The notes beneath the pieces were generated by a model, which saw only the letters and a list, made by a program, of their open reading frames with translations, searched no databases and was not told the origin of the DNA. Both the position numbers and the translations under genes were made by a program. This document shows positions 1 through 8,102 of a stretch of 35,895 nt of DNA, one piece after another. Positions within the stretch are counted from its first letter, which is position 1, and each line of letters starts with the position of its first letter. Source of the DNA: an uncultured Pelagibacteraceae bacterium (GTDB lineage Bacteria > Pseudomonadota > Alphaproteobacteria > Pelagibacterales > Pelagibacteraceae); contig CACIDF010000007.1 of NCBI GenBank assembly GCA_902585365.1, positions 1 to 35,895 of the forward strand, read 5' to 3'.

Positions 1-1053
1 TTTCTTTTTAGGTGCTGCTTTTTTCTTAGCAGCTGGTTTTTTCTTCACAGCTTTCTTAGCAGGTTTTTTCTTTTCCGCTTTTGCTTTTTTCTTTTTGCCT
101 TTTTTACCTTCTGCTTTAGCTTTTTTCTTTTTGCCCTTTTTGCCTTCTTTTACTTTTCCTTTTTTCTTTTTACCTTCTTTTTTGGCTTCCGCTTTAGCTT
201 TTTTCTTTTTCTTTTTTTCTGCTTTTTTTTCTGTTTTTAATGCAATTTTCTTTTCTTTATCTTTTTTAATATTCTCTTTAATTATTGATTTAATTTCCTC
301 TTTTTCAAAACCTAAAGATTTTAATTCTTTTTTTAATTCTTTTCTTGCAGCTTTTCTTGCAATTTTCTTTTCGCCTTTATCACCTTTGCTTTTACTCAAA
401 GCTCTCATTTTTTTATTAAACTTTTTAAGTTGAGATCTTGTAATTTTTCTAGCTTTATCTGGTGCTTTACCTTTGCTCATTGAAGTAACGCTGTAAGGAT
501 TGTCTAATAAAGTTTTTCCAAATTTGTTGCTTGCTAAAACTGCTCCTGGTCTCATACCAAGTGTATTATTTTTACCTGGACCAATTAATAAAGTATCAGT
601 TTTACCTTTTGATACTATAGTTTGAAATTCTGTACCTCTAGAACCTAATGTCCCTTCGGGAACAGTAACTGTTAAAGCATCTGGATCTTTTTGACTAATT
701 AAACCGGATATAACTTTTAAACTTCCCTGTTTGACGCTTGCAACAATTTTACCGTCATTAGTTTTTGGGTCATATATAAAAGTATCCATTACAACTTCAG
801 AGTCTTCGCCGACAGTAAAAGTTGATTGATCTAAAAGTAAAATTTGTGTTCCTGAGCCTTGAGCAGCATAAATTGTTTCATTAAGGTAAATTTTATCACC
901 TTCTTTTAATTCTCTTGTTTCAGTTTTTACTGTACCTGAAATTGCTCCAACAATACCTACAAGTTGTTTTTCAATTGTGAGTGTCTCCTCCGCATATGAG
1001 TTAAAACTCATAAACATTAAAGAGCATAATATTGCTGATACTAGTTTTTTCAT
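1..1053 (-). CDS. FecR-domain exported protein with lysine-rich tail (3' end beyond the window)
   Basis: The gene starts with ATG at 1053 and runs leftward off the window edge, so only the first 351 residues are visible. Residues 1-21 look like a signal peptide (MKKLVSAILCSLMFMSFNSYA). Residues about 33-150 form a FecR domain, including the typical motif VPEGTLGSRGTEF near residues 131-143. Residues 195-270 are charged, and from about 268 the protein is almost only Lys, Ala, Glu and Gly, with the unit GKKGKKKKAKAE twice in tandem. FecR domains outside iron signalling occur in many exported or surface proteins; no sigma factor or TonB receptor is nearby, so iron signalling is not supported. 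It follows the TPR/barrel protein gene after about 109 bp in the same direction, and a joint envelope role is likely. The function of the basic tail is unknown. Confidence 0.82.
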   Translation of the reverse strand, partial: MKKLVSAILCSLMFMSFNSYAEETLTIEKQLVGIVGAISGTVKTETRELKEGDKIYLNETIYAAQGSGTQILLLDQSTFTVGEDSEVVMDTFIYDPKTNDGKIVASVKQGSLKVISGLISQKDPDALTVTVPEGTLGSRGTEFQTIVSKGKTDTLLIGPGKNNTLGMRPGAVLASNKFGKTLLDNPYSVTSMSKGKAPDKARKITRSQLKKFNKKMRALSKSKGDKGEKKIARKAARKELKKELKSLGFEKEEIKSIIKENIKKDKEKKIALKTEKKAEKKKKKKAKAEAKKEGKKKKGKVKEGKKGKKKKAKAEGKKGKKKKAKAEKKKPAKKAVKKKPAAKKKAAPKKK

Positions 1054-1162
1054 TACTCGAAAAATAACATTTTATTCAAAAAAATAAACCATTTTTAACT
1101 CAGTTTGATCAGGAAAATTGTTAAGTTTTTTCGCACTTTTCGCCTTATTCGTTAATTTTCAA

Positions 1163-2470
1163 CTAAAATGATTTTGTTAGACTAAATGAATAAGAATCTG
1201 CATGGTAATCATAATTTAGCGTATTTGCCTCTGAAATTACTTTTTCATAAGATAAGTTTATAAATAAATTTCTATTTTGATCAATTGCAGGAAAGATATC
1301 TCCTATTGCTTTAGTTAACATAATATCAAATGTATTAGAAAAATCTGATCTAAGTCTATCTGAGGCAACGCTCGAGTCTGCTTTTTTGTAATCATTAAAA
1401 CTCATACCGTTAGTTATTGCGATATACGCCCAGGGAAAAGCTAAATTTATTCCTAAACTAAAATCATAAGTTTCATAGTCATTACCAGCATCTACAATTG
1501 CATCAGTATCACTATAGCCTAAACCAATGGATGTAGAAATAATTTCTGTAAAAATATAATCGTGATTAAATGTATAACCATGTCCAATTGCGTTTGTATC
1601 TCTTGCAGTGGTATCAGATGAGTTATGATTCCCTTTAGTGTCTGAGTAAGAATATCCGTAACTAAATGAATGTCTTTCTCCAACTGTAAAAAAACCGCCT
1701 ATGCCCATCCCTGTAGAAAAACTATCTGCATCCGTATGGTAATCAGATTTGCTTATTGTAAAATACGGACTTAGACTTTGACCGCCTAATACTGTATCTA
1801 AACCAAGAGTTAATCCATAAGATTGAAAATCATCATCATGTTCTTGATGTTGATTGGATGTTGTGTGGGAAATGTTTGCTAAGAAAGAAGATTCTTCACC
1901 AATTGGTCTGGTAGCTGAAAAGCTTATTCCTCCGCTACTAGTCTTATCAAACATTGCTGATGTAAATTCTGCAACTTCACCAGACTCACTTTGTTTTCTT
2001 GTTTTAGATACACTATTAACATTATTACTGATTAAACTAGCAATGCTAAAATCTGCATTAAAATTCCATAAACCTGGTTCTTTATCTTTTAAATCTTGCT
2101 CTATCTCTTGTAATGTTTCTAAATCTTCTGATTGCAAATCTGTCCTAAGTTTCATTTCTTCAATTAAACTTCTTGCTTTATCTGGAGAATCAATTTGTAC
2201 CAATACTGATAATAAATATAATTTAATTTCAATGTTATCAGGATACAACATTGTTAATCTTTCAAGGGTAGAAATGGTTTGTTTGTAATTACCCATTTTA
2301 CCTTGTTGTTGTGCATATTTTAAATTTAAATCCAAATCTCTAGGTTTCTGAAGAATTTGCATGTAAGTAATATTTTTTTCCACAGAAAGAGCTGGCAAAA
2401 TAAAAATTGTTAAAACTAATAAGTTTACAAAAATAATTTTCCAGATGTATTTAGAAACACTTAATTTCAT
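1163..2470 (-). CDS. Outer-membrane beta-barrel protein with N-terminal TPR region
   Basis: This 435-residue protein has an N-terminal hydrophobic segment (residues about 10-29) that acts as a signal peptide. A helical tetratricopeptide-like stretch follows at about 40-110, rich in the spacing seen in YAQQQGKMGNYKQTISTLERL. From about residue 135 it consists of alternating polar/hydrophobic strands rich in Ser, Thr, Tyr and Gly, ending in ...SFSLTKSF. A terminal Phe preceded by alternating residues is the usual signal for outer-membrane barrel insertion. The plan of periplasmic TPR plus barrel resembles the surface lipoprotein assembly modifier (DUF560-like) class; this is a resemblance by architecture only. 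It lies between a small lipoprotein gene and the FecR-domain gene, all on the same strand, which suggests one envelope module. The substrate is unknown. Confidence 0.75.
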   Translation of the reverse strand: MKLSVSKYIWKIIFVNLLVLTIFILPALSVEKNITYMQILQKPRDLDLNLKYAQQQGKMGNYKQTISTLERLTMLYPDNIEIKLYLLSVLVQIDSPDKARSLIEEMKLRTDLQSEDLETLQEIEQDLKDKEPGLWNFNADFSIASLISNNVNSVSKTRKQSESGEVAEFTSAMFDKTSSGGISFSATRPIGEESSFLANISHTTSNQHQEHDDDFQSYGLTLGLDTVLGGQSLSPYFTISKSDYHTDADSFSTGMGIGGFFTVGERHSFSYGYSYSDTKGNHNSSDTTARDTNAIGHGYTFNHDYIFTEIISTSIGLGYSDTDAIVDAGNDYETYDFSLGINLAFPWAYIAITNGMSFNDYKKADSSVASDRLRSDFSNTFDIMLTKAIGDIFPAIDQNRNLFINLSYEKVISEANTLNYDYHADSYSFSLTKSF

Positions 2471-2580
2471 AAACCAGCAGAATAGATAAATTGTTTAAAA
2501 TATCAATTTTTAAAAAGCTATTAAAGACAAGCTAATTTAATGATATTTATCAAACTTTGCTAAAAATTATTATATTTTAA

Positions 2581-2871
2581 TTATCTATAAATACTCATTG
2601 GATCAAAGAAACAATTATCTCTTTCTTGTGTCTCAAAGAAAATTTTAGATAAATCTGAGCTATGATATGTTGGGCAAATTCGTTCTGCTTTTAATTCTTC
2701 AGTTACACTTTGCCTTACAATACCTGCGCTGTAAGAGCTGCCATATGAAGTTGTGGCTTGAAGAATACTTCCAGTCTCAACTAAAGTAAGACTTGGTCCT
2801 ATCATTGATGTGTATTGCCCGCATCCACTTAATGATAAACAAAAAGCTAAATACAAAATATACTTTTTCAT
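2581..2871 (-). CDS. Small lipoprotein of unknown function
   Basis: The gene encodes 96 residues with a clear lipoprotein signal: Lys-Lys, a hydrophobic core, then the lipobox LSGC with the modified cysteine at residue 17. The mature part is about 80 residues, rich in Ser and Thr, with two further cysteines (in RICPTYH and DNCFFDP) that could form a disulfide. I do not recognise a family. It is about 50 bp downstream of the second pilin gene and about 110 bp upstream of the barrel-protein gene, all on the same strand. It may therefore be an accessory lipoprotein of the pilus or of the FecR/barrel envelope module. Confidence 0.7.
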   Translation of the reverse strand: MKKYILYLAFCLSLSGCGQYTSMIGPSLTLVETGSILQATTSYGSSYSAGIVRQSVTEELKAERICPTYHSSDLSKIFFETQERDNCFFDPMSIYR

Positions 2872-2921
2872 GAGAATTGATTAAATCAACTTAAATTTAA
2901 AATCAATAGGTTATATTGTTA

Positions 2922-3353
2922 TTAACAGTTCTCTCTTTGTATTGAACTATTTTTAGAAAGAGTTAATTTACAATCAGAACCTCTAGACTCAGCAACAATG
3001 GTAAATGAAGTTTCGCTTGAATAGGCACAAAAATTATATTCCATATCATCAACAGCTATATAGTTACTATCATCAAATAGCGCAGAACCTAAAGCCTCAT
3101 GACTTGTATCAGAAGTTGTACAACTATCAGATACACCATCTGGATAATACTCACCAGTATTTGTGAAATATTCTAGTTGAGCTAATGAGAGCTGTTGTAA
3201 AGTATTTTCAGCTGTCTTCATTTTGGCACTTTTAACGTAACCGTTATAAGAAATTACACCAACAGATGAAAGTATTCCCAAAATTGCAACGACCACAAGA
3301 AGTTCTATTAAAGTAAAACCAGAACTTCTTGTGATATTAATTTTTTTTATCAA
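2922..3353 (-). CDS. Type IV pilin-like protein (minor pilin or PilE-like)
   Basis: This is a 143-residue prepilin. A short basic leader ends in Gly12, followed by the mature N-terminus FTLIELLVVVAILGI with Glu at position 5, the class IVa prepilin signature recognised by prepilin peptidase. After the hydrophobic helix come a SYNGYVKSAK segment and a variable globular part with four cysteines; the last residue is Cys, as in many pilins with a disulfide-closed C-terminal loop. It follows the other pilin gene by 22 bp on the same strand and probably shares its transcript. Whether it is a minor pilin, a competence pseudopilin or a second major subunit cannot be told from sequence. Confidence 0.88.
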   Translation of the reverse strand: MIKKINITRSSGFTLIELLVVVAILGILSSVGVISYNGYVKSAKMKTAENTLQQLSLAQLEYFTNTGEYYPDGVSDSCTTSDTSHEALGSALFDDSNYIAVDDMEYNFCAYSSETSFTIVAESRGSDCKLTLSKNSSIQRENC

Positions 3354-3375
3354 GTTAGTTATATTTAATTTACAA

Positions 3376-3885
3376 CTACTCTATTGCAATAGTATTTGAA
3401 ACAACAGATTCCGCATTATCCATTACACATGCATCACCAACTTCTGCAAAACAAGTTGCTACATATACGTTGTCTCCATCATCAGCTACGCTAACCTGTC
3501 CTAATACAACTGTCATTTCTGTTACTACTGGCGGATCTACAGAGTCGTCTACAGAAGCTGCATCAACTTTTTTAACACCGTCACCCGCAGAATCCTCAGA
3601 GTTTTTAAAATCTGATAATGCACTCTCTATAGCTGTTGCAGCGTTTCCAGCAGTTTTTCTTACATTGCACGCAGCACTTTTAGCATATGTTGACTCGCCG
3701 ACATTACATTTTTGTAGTTCTGCGGCTACATATTTAACTACAGAAGCATGATTAGATTTTGTTGCATTTTTCTTAGCACTAGCTGTGTAACCTGTATAAG
3801 CAACTGTACCAACAGCTGCAAGAATACCAATAATAGCCACAACAACTAATAGCTCGATAAGCGTAAATCCTTTATTGTTTTTCAT
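3376..3885 (-). CDS. pilA: Type IV pilin (major pilin candidate)
   Basis: This is a 169-residue prepilin with a very short leader (MKNNKG) and the mature start FTLIELLVVVAIIGILAAVG, with Glu at position 5. It has the class IVa pilin helix, then an Ala/Asp/Val-rich globular domain with cysteine pairs (KCNV...AACNV and ATCF...ACVM). It is first in the leftward pilin transcript, and an AGAGG-type ribosome-binding site lies just before the ATG in a genome where such sites are often weak, which fits high expression. It is divergent from the STAS-kinase operon and shares a 181-bp control region with it. The assembly machinery (pilC to pilM/N) lies 1.2 kb away on the same strand. The symbol is assigned by class and position. 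Confidence 0.88.
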   Translation of the reverse strand: MKNNKGFTLIELLVVVAIIGILAAVGTVAYTGYTASAKKNATKSNHASVVKYVAAELQKCNVGESTYAKSAACNVRKTAGNAATAIESALSDFKNSEDSAGDGVKKVDAASVDDSVDPPVVTEMTVVLGQVSVADDGDNVYVATCFAEVGDACVMDNAESVVSNTIAIE

Positions 3886-4010
3886 TTAGGCCTCTTTATT
3901 TATATTAATATTAATTTCGTAATTTTTAATAAATTTTTAAAATAAGTAAATACTTTAAAATGCCTGTAACTGCTTGTTTAATTGATATCTTTATTTTTTT
4001 TGTAGAATAA

Positions 4011-4039
4011 TTGACATATCTGCTCATAATGAGCAAAAT
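4011..4039 (+). promoter_or_regulatory. Predicted sigma-70 promoter of the STAS/kinase operon
   Basis: A perfect -35 hexamer TTGACA (4011-4016) is followed after 17 bp by CAAAAT (4034-4039), which matches 4 of 6 positions of the -10 consensus. Transcription would start near 4046, about 20 bp before the ATG of the first STAS gene. A 15-bp perfect inverted repeat fills most of the spacer and touches the -10. Confidence 0.6.
4021..4035. promoter_or_regulatory. Perfect 7-1-7 inverted repeat in promoter spacer (operator candidate)
   Basis: TGCTCAT-A-ATGAGCA is a perfect inverted repeat with a one-base centre. It lies between the -35 and -10 of the STAS operon promoter, where a dimeric repressor or a MerR-type activator would act. 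It is also 136-150 bp upstream of the pilA start, so it could affect both directions. The binding protein is unknown. Confidence 0.5.
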
Positions 4040-4066
4040 TACAAAAATTATTAATTAATTTACTGA

Positions 4067-4351
4067 ATGACATATAAAATAGAGGAAAATGGTAATTCTA
4101 GAATTGTACATCTAACAGGTGAAATTGATATGGATGTGGCAGACAAAGCAAGGCAATCAATATTGCCATTGATTGAAGCGGGACATGAAGTTCATTTAAA
4201 TTTAAGTAAGGTTGAATATATGGATTCATCTGGAATTTCAGTTTTAATTGAAAGTAAAAAATTGTCAGAAAAGAAAAATACAAAGTTTGAACTAGTTGAA
4301 GTTAGTAAACCAGTTGAAAAAGTTTTAGCAATGGCGAGGAAATTTTTATGA
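4067..4351 (+). CDS. STAS-domain anti-sigma factor antagonist (copy 1)
   Basis: The whole 94-residue protein is one STAS domain of the SpoIIAA/RsbV type. The core VEYMDSSGISVLIESKK contains the serine pair that an RsbW-type kinase phosphorylates, and the family strand HLTGEIDMDVADKA is present near the N-terminus. In the family, the unphosphorylated form binds the kinase/anti-sigma factor and frees its target, and PP2C phosphatases reset it. It overlaps the next gene, a close paralogue, by 4 bp (ATGA), so the two are translationally coupled. It reads away from the pilin genes. The target in this organism is unknown. Confidence 0.9.
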   Translation: MTYKIEENGNSRIVHLTGEIDMDVADKARQSILPLIEAGHEVHLNLSKVEYMDSSGISVLIESKKLSEKKNTKFELVEVSKPVEKVLAMARKFL

Positions 4352-4647
4352 GTTACAAAGTTACTGAAGAAGGAAATGTAGCAACTATTCATCTAGATGG
4401 TGAAATAGATATGGACGTTACGGAAAAAGCTAAAGAAGTAATTTTTCCACATATAGAGGGAGGAAAAGAAGTCCATTTAAATCTAAGCAATGTTCAATAC
4501 ATGGATTCATCTGGTATATCTGTATTGATTGAAAGTCATCAGAAAGCACTAGAAAAGAATACTAAAGTTATAATTAAAGATGTGAGTAAATCAGTTCTTA
4601 AAGTCATCATGATGGCTAAGTTAGAACAAATATTAAATTTGGAATAA
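4348..4647 (+). CDS. STAS-domain anti-sigma factor antagonist (copy 2)
   Basis: This 99-residue protein is a single STAS domain closely similar to the preceding gene: GEIDMDV near the N-terminus, EVHLNLSNVQYMDSSGISVLIES in the core. The phosphorylatable Ser in DSSGIS is kept in both copies, so both should be switchable. The C-terminal helix differs from copy 1, which is the surface that could distinguish partners. It begins inside copy 1 (ATGA overlap) and ends 6 bp before the kinase gene. A recent tandem duplication with retained function is the simplest reading; one copy per phosphatase (GAF-PP2C and Amt-PP2C) is a guess. Confidence 0.9.
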   Translation: MSYKVTEEGNVATIHLDGEIDMDVTEKAKEVIFPHIEGGKEVHLNLSNVQYMDSSGISVLIESHQKALEKNTKVIIKDVSKSVLKVIMMAKLEQILNLE

Positions 4648-4653
4648 ATTTTT

Positions 4654-5085
4654 ATGAGTGAAATTGCTCACCAAGATCATAGTGAAAAAAAAGCATTTTT
4701 AGTGAATTCATCTAGCTTGAGAGATGTAAGAAGTTTTTGTCGAGGAGTATTTGAAAAACTTCAAATTAATAATGATTTAAAAGAAGAATTAGTCTTAGCT
4801 ATTGCAGAGGCTGCGCAGAATATTGTTAAGCATGCATTTAAAAATAACGCAGATGCAAACGAATTAATGGTGGTTCAAATCAGTTGCGAAAGCAACAAAC
4901 TGCAAATTGCATTTTACGATAGAGGCACACCAGTCGATCCGAAAAAAGTTAAGCATAGAGAAATTGATAATGTTAAACCTGGGGGACTAGGAACTTTTTT
5001 TATCCAAGAAATAATGGACGCTGTTGAATTTAAAGATGGTAAAAAACCTTGGATAAACCATCTAGTTTTAACTAAGCAACTATAA
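4654..5085 (+). CDS. RsbW/SpoIIAB-like serine kinase / anti-sigma factor
   Basis: The 143-residue protein is a GHKL-type ATPase domain of the anti-sigma kinase class. The N box is AEAAQNIVKHAF, with Glu and Asn for Mg-ATP binding; the G1 box is YDRGTPVDP; the G2 box is GGLGTFFIQEIMD, all in the usual order. There is no sensor domain, so it should act as a soluble partner switch that phosphorylates the STAS proteins encoded just upstream. It is third in a rightward operon and converges with pilC, leaving only 6 bp between stop codons. No sigma factor gene lies in the window, so the protein it sequesters is unknown. Confidence 0.87.
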   Translation: MSEIAHQDHSEKKAFLVNSSSLRDVRSFCRGVFEKLQINNDLKEELVLAIAEAAQNIVKHAFKNNADANELMVVQISCESNKLQIAFYDRGTPVDPKKVKHREIDNVKPGGLGTFFIQEIMDAVEFKDGKKPWINHLVLTKQL

Positions 5086-5091
5086 TTATAT

Positions 5092-6333
5092 TTATCCGAT
5101 TAAAGCACCAACATTGAATATTGGAGAGTACATTGCGATCATTAATCCACCAATCATTAAACCCATAAACACAATCATAATAGGCTCAATTAAAGAAGAT
5201 AAATTCTCTACCACTGTATCAAATTCAGACTCGTAGTATTTGGCAACTGATCCAAACATCTCATCTAACTGACCAGTTTGTTCACCTACAGAAATTAATT
5301 GGCTGAAGGTAGGTGGAAAAAGAGGATCTTTTAAAAATAATTTTGTTAAAGTATCTCCAGAAAATACTCCTTTTTTTACATTTTCTAAAGACTCTAATAC
5401 AACAACATTATTGCTTACTGATTTTGCAATTTCTAAACTCTCAAGTAAATTAACACCGGCGGCACTTAGATTACCCATAATTAAAGAAATCCTAGCTAAC
5501 ATTGATTTTAGTATCATGTCGCCAAAAACTGGTAATTTTAAAACTTGTTTGTGCCACAGATATTTTATTTTTTCGTTTTTCGTTGTTAAATACCTGAACC
5601 CGAAAAAAGATCCTAATAAAGTTAAAAATAATATCTTGCCGCCTGTGCCTCTGAGGAAATCACTCATTCCCATAATGGTTGCTGTTGCAGCAGGAAGTTC
5701 AATACCCATACCATCATACATTTTTGCAAATACTGGAACTACCTTTATTAACATAAATGCGCTTACTGTTATTGCAACAGTGAACATTATGCTCGGATAC
5801 ATAAGAGCACCTTTTATCTTCTTTTTTATTGCTTCTTTTTTTTCAAGTGACTCAACTATTTTTAATAAAAATACATCTAACTTACCGCTAGCCTCTCCAG
5901 CTTTTATTAAGTTAATATAGACATTGTCAAATAACTCGGGAAACTTTTCAAAACACTTAGATAAAGTTACACCTCCCTCTAAGCTTTTTCTAATATCCTC
6001 GACAACATCTTTCATTGCAGGGCTTTCTAATTGGTCTCTTAACATCCCTAAAACTTGAAGAATTGGTAAACCTGCTTTGACCATTGTTGCGAATTGCTTT
6101 GAAAAAATTAAGACATCTTCTACTTTTGCTTTCTTTTTACCGAATAAAGATGAACCTTTTTTCTTTTTTGTCTCTTTATTCTCTTTTTTTTTGCCTTTAA
6201 CAGCTCTAACTAAATTTGTGATTATTATTTTTTGCTCTTTTAATTTGTGAGATGCTTCATCTTGGTTTAGGGCTTCGATATCTCCTTCTACATATTTACC
6301 ATCTGAAATTCCTTTATAAGCGTAAGTGTCCAT
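5092..6333 (-). CDS. pilC: Type IV pilus inner-membrane platform protein PilC
   Basis: This 413-residue GspF/PilC-family protein has the usual two repeated T2SSF domains, each preceded or followed by membrane helices. Domain 1 lies near residues 75-195 (FSKQFATMVKAGLPILQVL) and domain 2 near 275-395 (LARISLIMGNLSAAGVNLLESL), with a C-terminal transmembrane segment (IEPIMIVFMGLMIGGLMIAMY). The first about 65 residues are a basic cytoplasmic segment rich in Lys. PilC couples the PilB motor to the pilin being extruded. It is the last gene of the leftward pil operon, 13 bp after pilB. Length is normal for the family. Confidence 0.93.
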   Translation of the reverse strand: MDTYAYKGISDGKYVEGDIEALNQDEASHKLKEQKIIITNLVRAVKGKKKENKETKKKKGSSLFGKKKAKVEDVLIFSKQFATMVKAGLPILQVLGMLRDQLESPAMKDVVEDIRKSLEGGVTLSKCFEKFPELFDNVYINLIKAGEASGKLDVFLLKIVESLEKKEAIKKKIKGALMYPSIMFTVAITVSAFMLIKVVPVFAKMYDGMGIELPAATATIMGMSDFLRGTGGKILFLTLLGSFFGFRYLTTKNEKIKYLWHKQVLKLPVFGDMILKSMLARISLIMGNLSAAGVNLLESLEIAKSVSNNVVVLESLENVKKGVFSGDTLTKLFLKDPLFPPTFSQLISVGEQTGQLDEMFGSVAKYYESEFDTVVENLSSLIEPIMIVFMGLMIGGLMIAMYSPIFNVGALIG

Positions 6334-6346
6334 AAGATTTTATTTA

Positions 6347-8095
6347 TTACTCACCCGATAATACTCTTTCGTATTCTCTAAAATTCAAGTCCCCACTTGC
6401 AATCAACCTTTTGCCCATGTCTTGCATGGTTTGAAAACCTTCTTTCACAGCAATCTGTCTTAGTTCAGGCGTAGTTGCTTTTCTTAAAATTGCTTCTTTT
6501 AAAGGTTTTGAAACAACTAATATCTCATAGATACCTTGTCTGCCTTTGTATCCTGTATTACTACAAGTTTCACATCCTTTTCCTTTAATAGCTTTTACTC
6601 TTGAAGCTTGCTCTGCACTAAATCCTAAATCTTGTAATACTTTTGGATTAACATCGTCATCTGGAATTTTGCATTTATTACAATTTTTTCTGGCAAGTCT
6701 TTGAGCAACAACCAATTGACATGCCGCGCTAATTAAATAATCAGGCGTTCCCATGTTTTGTAATCTTGTAATTGTACTTGGTGCATCATTAGTGTGAAGT
6801 GTACTAAAAACTAGGTGACCTGTTAAAGCTGCTTTCAATCCAATATCTACAGTCTCTTTATCTCGCATCTCACCAACTAGAATTATTTCTGGGTCTTGTC
6901 TTAAAAAAGATCTTAACGCTGATGCAAATGTTAAACCAATATCATCTTTAATTTGAACTTGCCCAACACCATCTAATTCATATTCAACAGGATCCTCTGC
7001 AGTTAAAATATTTAAGTGAGGTTTGCTAACCTCTTTTAATATACTATAAAGAGTAGTTGATTTACCTGATCCAGTTGGTCCAGTAACTAATATAAGACCT
7101 TGTGTAGAGTGAATAGATTTTCTAAGGCTTTTCAAATCTTGTTCTTCAAAGTTTAATTGTTCAAGAGTTATGTCTCCAGCATCTTTATTTAAGATACGCA
7201 TAACTATTCTTTCATTGTTTGCTGTTGGCAAAATAGATAAACGAAGATCAACCACTTTCCCTTCTATTTTAAAATTTATTGCACCATCTTGGGGCAGTCT
7301 TCTTTCTGCAATATCAAGTTTACCCATAATTTTAAAACGAGTTACTACAGCTCCATAGTTATCATGAAGAAATTGTTTATATTGTTCTTGCTCTTGTAAC
7401 ATTCCATCAAGTCTATATCTTACACGAGATGAGAACCTGTAAGGCTCTATATGAATATCACTAACACCTTTTTTAATTGCTTCAGCAACTACTGCAGTAC
7501 TAAATTTTATAACTTCAGACTCATTTTCAATTGCCTCAACATCTTCTTCGGGAGCTTTCTCTAAAACTTCTCCGGCATCTCCTAAATCAGAGTCAAACGT
7601 TTTTTGTTTTTCTCTATTTTCTTTTCTAATTGATGCAGTTGTAACTTCTCCATCGCTTGATAAATTTTCAATAAACTCTGAAATTTGAGTTAACGGCGCA
7701 GCGTGTAATTCAATATTTTTTTTTGTAATTGCTTTTAAGTTTCTCATTAAAGTTAATTTAGAACTATCTGGAATTGCTATATGTAGAGTTTTGCCATCGA
7801 CTTTGAAAGGGGCAACAAAATTAACTTTTATATAGTTTGATGGAAGAACAGACTTTATTTCAGGAGATACATCAACTTTTTTCAAATCTACAATGTCAAG
7901 ATTTTGCTCTTTTACTAAAATATCTAATATCTTTTTTTCATCTGTAAGTTTTAAGTCAAAAACAGCTTCAATTTGAGATTTGTTACCTTCTGAACTTTTT
8001 TTTTTAATATTAATTAAATCTTTTCCTGAAATAACGTCATTGTCTATTAAGACGTTAATTAAATTGATTTCACTTTCTCTACTAATCTTTAACAT
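6347..8095 (-). CDS. pilB: Type IV pilus extension ATPase PilB
   Basis: The protein has 582 residues. The N-terminal MshEN-type region (about 1-150) is followed by the GspE/PilB ATPase core. Visible motifs include Walker A GPTGSGKST, the Asp box around LTAEDPVEYELDGVGQ, the Walker B region ILVGEMRDKETVDIGL, and the His box STLHTNDAPSTITRL. The tetracysteine zinc site of extension ATPases is present (CNKC and CETC about 40 residues apart), which argues for PilB rather than PilT. It powers pilus assembly from the cytoplasmic face and sits between the secretin gene (7-bp gap) and pilC. No retraction ATPase is present in the window. Confidence 0.95.
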   Translation of the reverse strand: MLKISRESEINLINVLIDNDVISGKDLINIKKKSSEGNKSQIEAVFDLKLTDEKKILDILVKEQNLDIVDLKKVDVSPEIKSVLPSNYIKVNFVAPFKVDGKTLHIAIPDSSKLTLMRNLKAITKKNIELHAAPLTQISEFIENLSSDGEVTTASIRKENREKQKTFDSDLGDAGEVLEKAPEEDVEAIENESEVIKFSTAVVAEAIKKGVSDIHIEPYRFSSRVRYRLDGMLQEQEQYKQFLHDNYGAVVTRFKIMGKLDIAERRLPQDGAINFKIEGKVVDLRLSILPTANNERIVMRILNKDAGDITLEQLNFEEQDLKSLRKSIHSTQGLILVTGPTGSGKSTTLYSILKEVSKPHLNILTAEDPVEYELDGVGQVQIKDDIGLTFASALRSFLRQDPEIILVGEMRDKETVDIGLKAALTGHLVFSTLHTNDAPSTITRLQNMGTPDYLISAACQLVVAQRLARKNCNKCKIPDDDVNPKVLQDLGFSAEQASRVKAIKGKGCETCSNTGYKGRQGIYEILVVSKPLKEAILRKATTPELRQIAVKEGFQTMQDMGKRLIASGDLNFREYERVLSGE

Positions 8096-8102
8096 AATAA
8101 TC

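Noticed and set aside
95-433. A plus-strand frame encoding a Phe/Leu/Ser-rich protein
   Set aside because: It is the complement of the lysine-rich tail of the FecR-domain gene; poly-Lys codons read as Phe/Leu on the other strand. The minus-strand protein has a signal peptide and a recognisable domain.
1-1053. FecR as an iron-responsive sigma regulator
   Set aside because: It has a secretion signal at its N-terminus in place of a cytoplasmic anti-sigma part, and there is no FecI-type sigma factor or TonB receptor nearby.
2877-2889. TTGATT-A-AATCAA inverted repeat just before the small lipoprotein gene
   Set aside because: Short and made almost only of A and T, so it is expected by chance in this DNA; it overlaps no recognisable promoter.
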